A program made the translations under genes and the position numbers. From assembly GCA_012837425.1 (NCBI GenBank), contig DURE01000040.1, positions 79,099 through 112,927 on the forward strand: 33,829 bases of DNA, written 5' to 3'. Every line of letters begins with the position of its first letter. Position 1 is the stretch's first letter. Shown here piece by piece: positions 32,066-33,829 of the stretch. Source of the stretch: Clostridiales bacterium (GTDB taxonomy: Bacteria; Bacillota; Clostridia; Oscillospirales; CAG-272). The notes under the pieces are model-generated. The model did no database searches and was not told where the DNA came from. It saw only the letters and a list, made by a program, of their open reading frames with translations.

Positions 32066-33070
32066 ATGATATATTACATGACGCTCGCGGCGCTTGTCGC
32101 GGTTATTTTTGTAAACGGCTGGACCGACGCGCCAAATGCAATTGCAACCTCGGTAGGTTCCCGGTCAATAAAGCCGGGCGCTGCTGTGGCTATGGCAGCG
32201 CTCTTTAACCTTGCCGGGGCACTGAGCGTCAGCATAGCCGGCGGGCGGGTGGCTCACTCGGTTTTTGAGATAGCGCGCTTTGGCGAGGGCGCCGGGGCGC
32301 TGCGCGCGCTTTTTGCGGGGCTTGTAGCGGTGGCGGCCTGGGCGGTTTTAGCCTGGTATTTCGGAATTCCGACCAGCGAGAGCCACGCGCTGCTGGCCGG
32401 GCTGGCCGGCGCCGCCGCGTCGGTTACCGGCGCCGCCTCCTTCAACGCGACTCAGTGGGGCAGGGTTGCGCTGGGGCTTGTGCTGACCACCCTGCCGGCA
32501 TTTATACTCGGCAGAGCGGTGTTTGCACTTATTACTCTTGCCTGTCGGAGGCGGAACCGGCGCGAGGTGACCCCGCTTTTTGTTGCCGCCCAGCGCTTCG
32601 GAGCGGCGGCGGGAGCATACCTGCACGGTCTGCAGGACGGACAGAAATTCATGGGGGCGGTTATGATCTGCGTAAGACTAGCGGGGGGCGCATGGGAGGG
32701 CGAGCGGATACCCATTAGGGTCGCCTTTTTCTGCGCGGCCTTTATGGCCGCCGGAACCGCGCTCGGGGGCTCGAGGATAATAAAGCGGGTGGCGCTCGAT
32801 ATGGTCAGACTCGACGCCCCCCGCGGTTTTGCCGCCGACCTGTCGGCGGTGCTCTGCCTTGCGGCCTGCACCGCTCTCGGGCTGCCGGTGAGCACCACCC
32901 ACGCCAAGACCTGCGCAGTAATGGGGGCGGGAAGCGCTAAACACCGCGGGGGGCTGGAATTACGCTCGGTGCGCGACATCGTTATGGCATGGCTGCTTAC
33001 CTTCCCGGCCTGCTTTGTCCTTGGCTGGGGCGCGGCCGAAATTTCGGGAGGTATCGGAGGTTTGAGTTGA
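32066..33070 (+). CDS. pit: PiT family inorganic phosphate transporter
   Basis: A 334-residue membrane protein that imports phosphate with a cation. It has the two inverted PiT signature repeats: FVNGWTDAPNAIATSVGSRS near residue 15 and GLPVSTTHAKTCAVMGAGSA near residue 275, plus YFGIPTSESHALLAGLAGAA in the middle, and about ten membrane segments. Length is that of short Gram-positive forms. The ATG at 32066 has a poor ribosome binding site; the ATG at 32078 is an alternative. The stop overlaps the DUF47 start (TTGA). Firm on family; the ion is probably phosphate, as in most of the family, though sulfate is known in some members. Confidence 0.93.
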   Translation: MIYYMTLAALVAVIFVNGWTDAPNAIATSVGSRSIKPGAAVAMAALFNLAGALSVSIAGGRVAHSVFEIARFGEGAGALRALFAGLVAVAAWAVLAWYFGIPTSESHALLAGLAGAAASVTGAASFNATQWGRVALGLVLTTLPAFILGRAVFALITLACRRRNRREVTPLFVAAQRFGAAAGAYLHGLQDGQKFMGAVMICVRLAGGAWEGERIPIRVAFFCAAFMAAGTALGGSRIIKRVALDMVRLDAPRGFAADLSAVLCLAACTALGLPVSTTHAKTCAVMGAGSAKHRGGLELRSVRDIVMAWLLTFPACFVLGWGAAEISGGIGGLS

Positions 33071-33606
33071 GAGGAGCTGAATACTTCGAGTTGCTTGAGG
33101 CGCTCGGCAGGCTTGTGCGCTCGTCGGTTGAGCTGGTCTGCCGGCCGGCCGGTTATCAGGCCAAAACGGGGATGCGGCGCGAAAATAAGCCGGTGCGGCC
33201 GGCAGATATGGCCGGGGAGGCCGACCGGCTGGCCGCTCAAATTATGCGGGGGCTGGCAGCGGATTTTATAACCCCGCTGGAGCGGGAGGATATTTCGTCG
33301 GTGGTGCTCGCGCTGCGCCGCGCGGTGCTCGCGGCCTGTACAGTCCCACGCGGGGCAGGCGGGGAATACCGGCGCGAGGTTGCCGAAGCATGTCTGAGGC
33401 TTGCCGCTCTTGTCGAGAAATATACGGGAATGCTGCGTAAACTAAACAAAAAAGGGCCCTTGCCCCTGCCGGCGGCATATTTTGAGGCCGCGCGGATATC
33501 GAAAACCCCGCCCGGGCTTTTGGCGGGGGGAGCGCTGAGCCGGCTTTATGAGAGCCTGTGCGACGCCTGCGAGGCGGTGATACATGCCGTGATGGGGAAT
33601 ATATGA
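33067..33606 (+). CDS. DUF47/PhoU-like protein
   Basis: A 179-residue helical protein of the PhoU-like DUF47 family, which accompanies PiT transporters and is thought to regulate them. The key block is EADRLAAQIMRGLAADFITPLEREDISS, close to the family pattern EADxxxxxIxxxLxxxFITPxDREDI with Glu in place of the first Asp. The frame has no ATG at its head; TTG at 33067 overlaps the pit stop and has GGAGG 8 nt upstream, so it is the likely start and translation is coupled. The usual order in other genomes is DUF47 first; here it is second. Confidence 0.88.
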   Translation: MRGAEYFELLEALGRLVRSSVELVCRPAGYQAKTGMRRENKPVRPADMAGEADRLAAQIMRGLAADFITPLEREDISSVVLALRRAVLAACTVPRGAGGEYRREVAEACLRLAALVEKYTGMLRKLNKKGPLPLPAAYFEAARISKTPPGLLAGGALSRLYESLCDACEAVIHAVMGNI

Positions 33607-33628
33607 GCCGAAATAACATATAAAGCAA

Positions 33629-33659
33629 CCCCGCTCGGAGTGTGATAACTCGGGCGAGG
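33629..33659 (+). terminator. Possible terminator after the phosphate genes
   Basis: CCCCGCTCGGAGT can pair with ACTCGGGCGAGG (one G-U, one mismatch, one bulge) around a 6-nt loop; the sequence after it is only moderately T-rich. Confidence 0.35.
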
Positions 33660-33725
33660 TGATTGTGGCTTGTTACTTATTTGCCAATAATTATATATTT
33701 ATCCTCAAAATTATGACGGTCATAG

Positions 33726-33754
33726 TTGATTTTACATAAGTCATATGCTATAAT
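33726..33754 (+). promoter_or_regulatory. Sigma-A promoter of the truncated last gene
   Basis: TTGATT, 17-bp spacer, TATAAT, ending 43 nt before the start codon at 33798. Confidence 0.8.
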
Positions 33755-33797
33755 ATGACAATAAACGAGTAAAATCAACGACTGGAGACCAGTTGAT

Positions 33798-33829
33798 ATG
33801 TTCCCGCAGGATGCCCACGTTGAGACGGT
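33798..33829 (+). CDS. Start of an unidentified gene (cut by window edge)
   Basis: ATG at 33798 with GGAG 10 nt upstream, behind a good promoter. Only MFPQDAHVET is visible. The DAHVET end faintly recalls the DxHxHT start of PHP-domain proteins, but ten residues do not allow an assignment. Confidence 0.5.
   Translation, partial: MFPQDAHVET

Overview
The window looks like chromosomal DNA from an anaerobic member of the Bacillota, class Clostridia, probably Oscillospirales or a near relative. The evidence is the Clostridia-type gene order, a PerR-rubrerythrin pair, lipoproteins with Thr/Glu/Pro-rich linkers, a Gram-positive Tad pilus locus without a secretin, DUF5685 beside a DnaJ-domain protein, and moderately high GC with consensus sigma-A promoters. 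No rRNA, tRNA, CRISPR array, insertion sequence or phage gene was seen.

Region 1 (1-8462, minus strand) is a long co-directional housekeeping run: an SLC45-like MFS transporter, glycerophosphodiester phosphodiesterase, QueA, MiaA, an HlyD-like membrane protein, YggS, SepF, YggT and the start of IleS. It couples tRNA modification and charging to the division cluster. A divergent promoter at 8494 drives tcdA-rnhA. Region 2 (9758-13952) holds a compound palindromic repeat, a two-way terminator, a large PHP-domain/lamin-tail lipoprotein (minus), and the perR-rubrerythrin oxidative-stress pair (plus). Region 3 (13960-18616) has a GH4 glycosidase (minus), the DUF5685 and Cys-rich DnaJ pair (plus), a second copy of the palindromic repeat, a membrane protein and an SH3-domain lipoprotein (minus).

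Region 4 (18828-27890) is the centrepiece: a Tad/Flp pilus operon (prepilin peptidase, Flp pilin, TadE, TadG-like, CpaB, CpaE, CpaF, TadB, TadC, DUF192, coiled-coil protein). Its leader of about 580 nt carries two class-I cyclic-di-GMP riboswitch aptamers in series, each followed by its own terminator-like hairpin. In both units the 3' strand of aptamer helix P1 can also pair with the 5' arm of the terminator, with one compensatory base change between the copies. This suggests a two-stage transcriptional switch, tentatively OFF with ligand, on pilus expression.

Region 5 (27944-31910) is a zone of surface or spore-type genes and gene decay: a cupin protein with PMTPQ repeats, an orphan cupin 3' fragment, a frameshifted and 5'-truncated DUF4397 gene, and a phosphodiester-glycosidase lipoprotein broken at a run of seven G (plus strand). 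Region 6 (32066-33829) carries a PiT phosphate transporter, a PhoU-like DUF47 partner, and the first codons of an unidentified gene behind a clear promoter.
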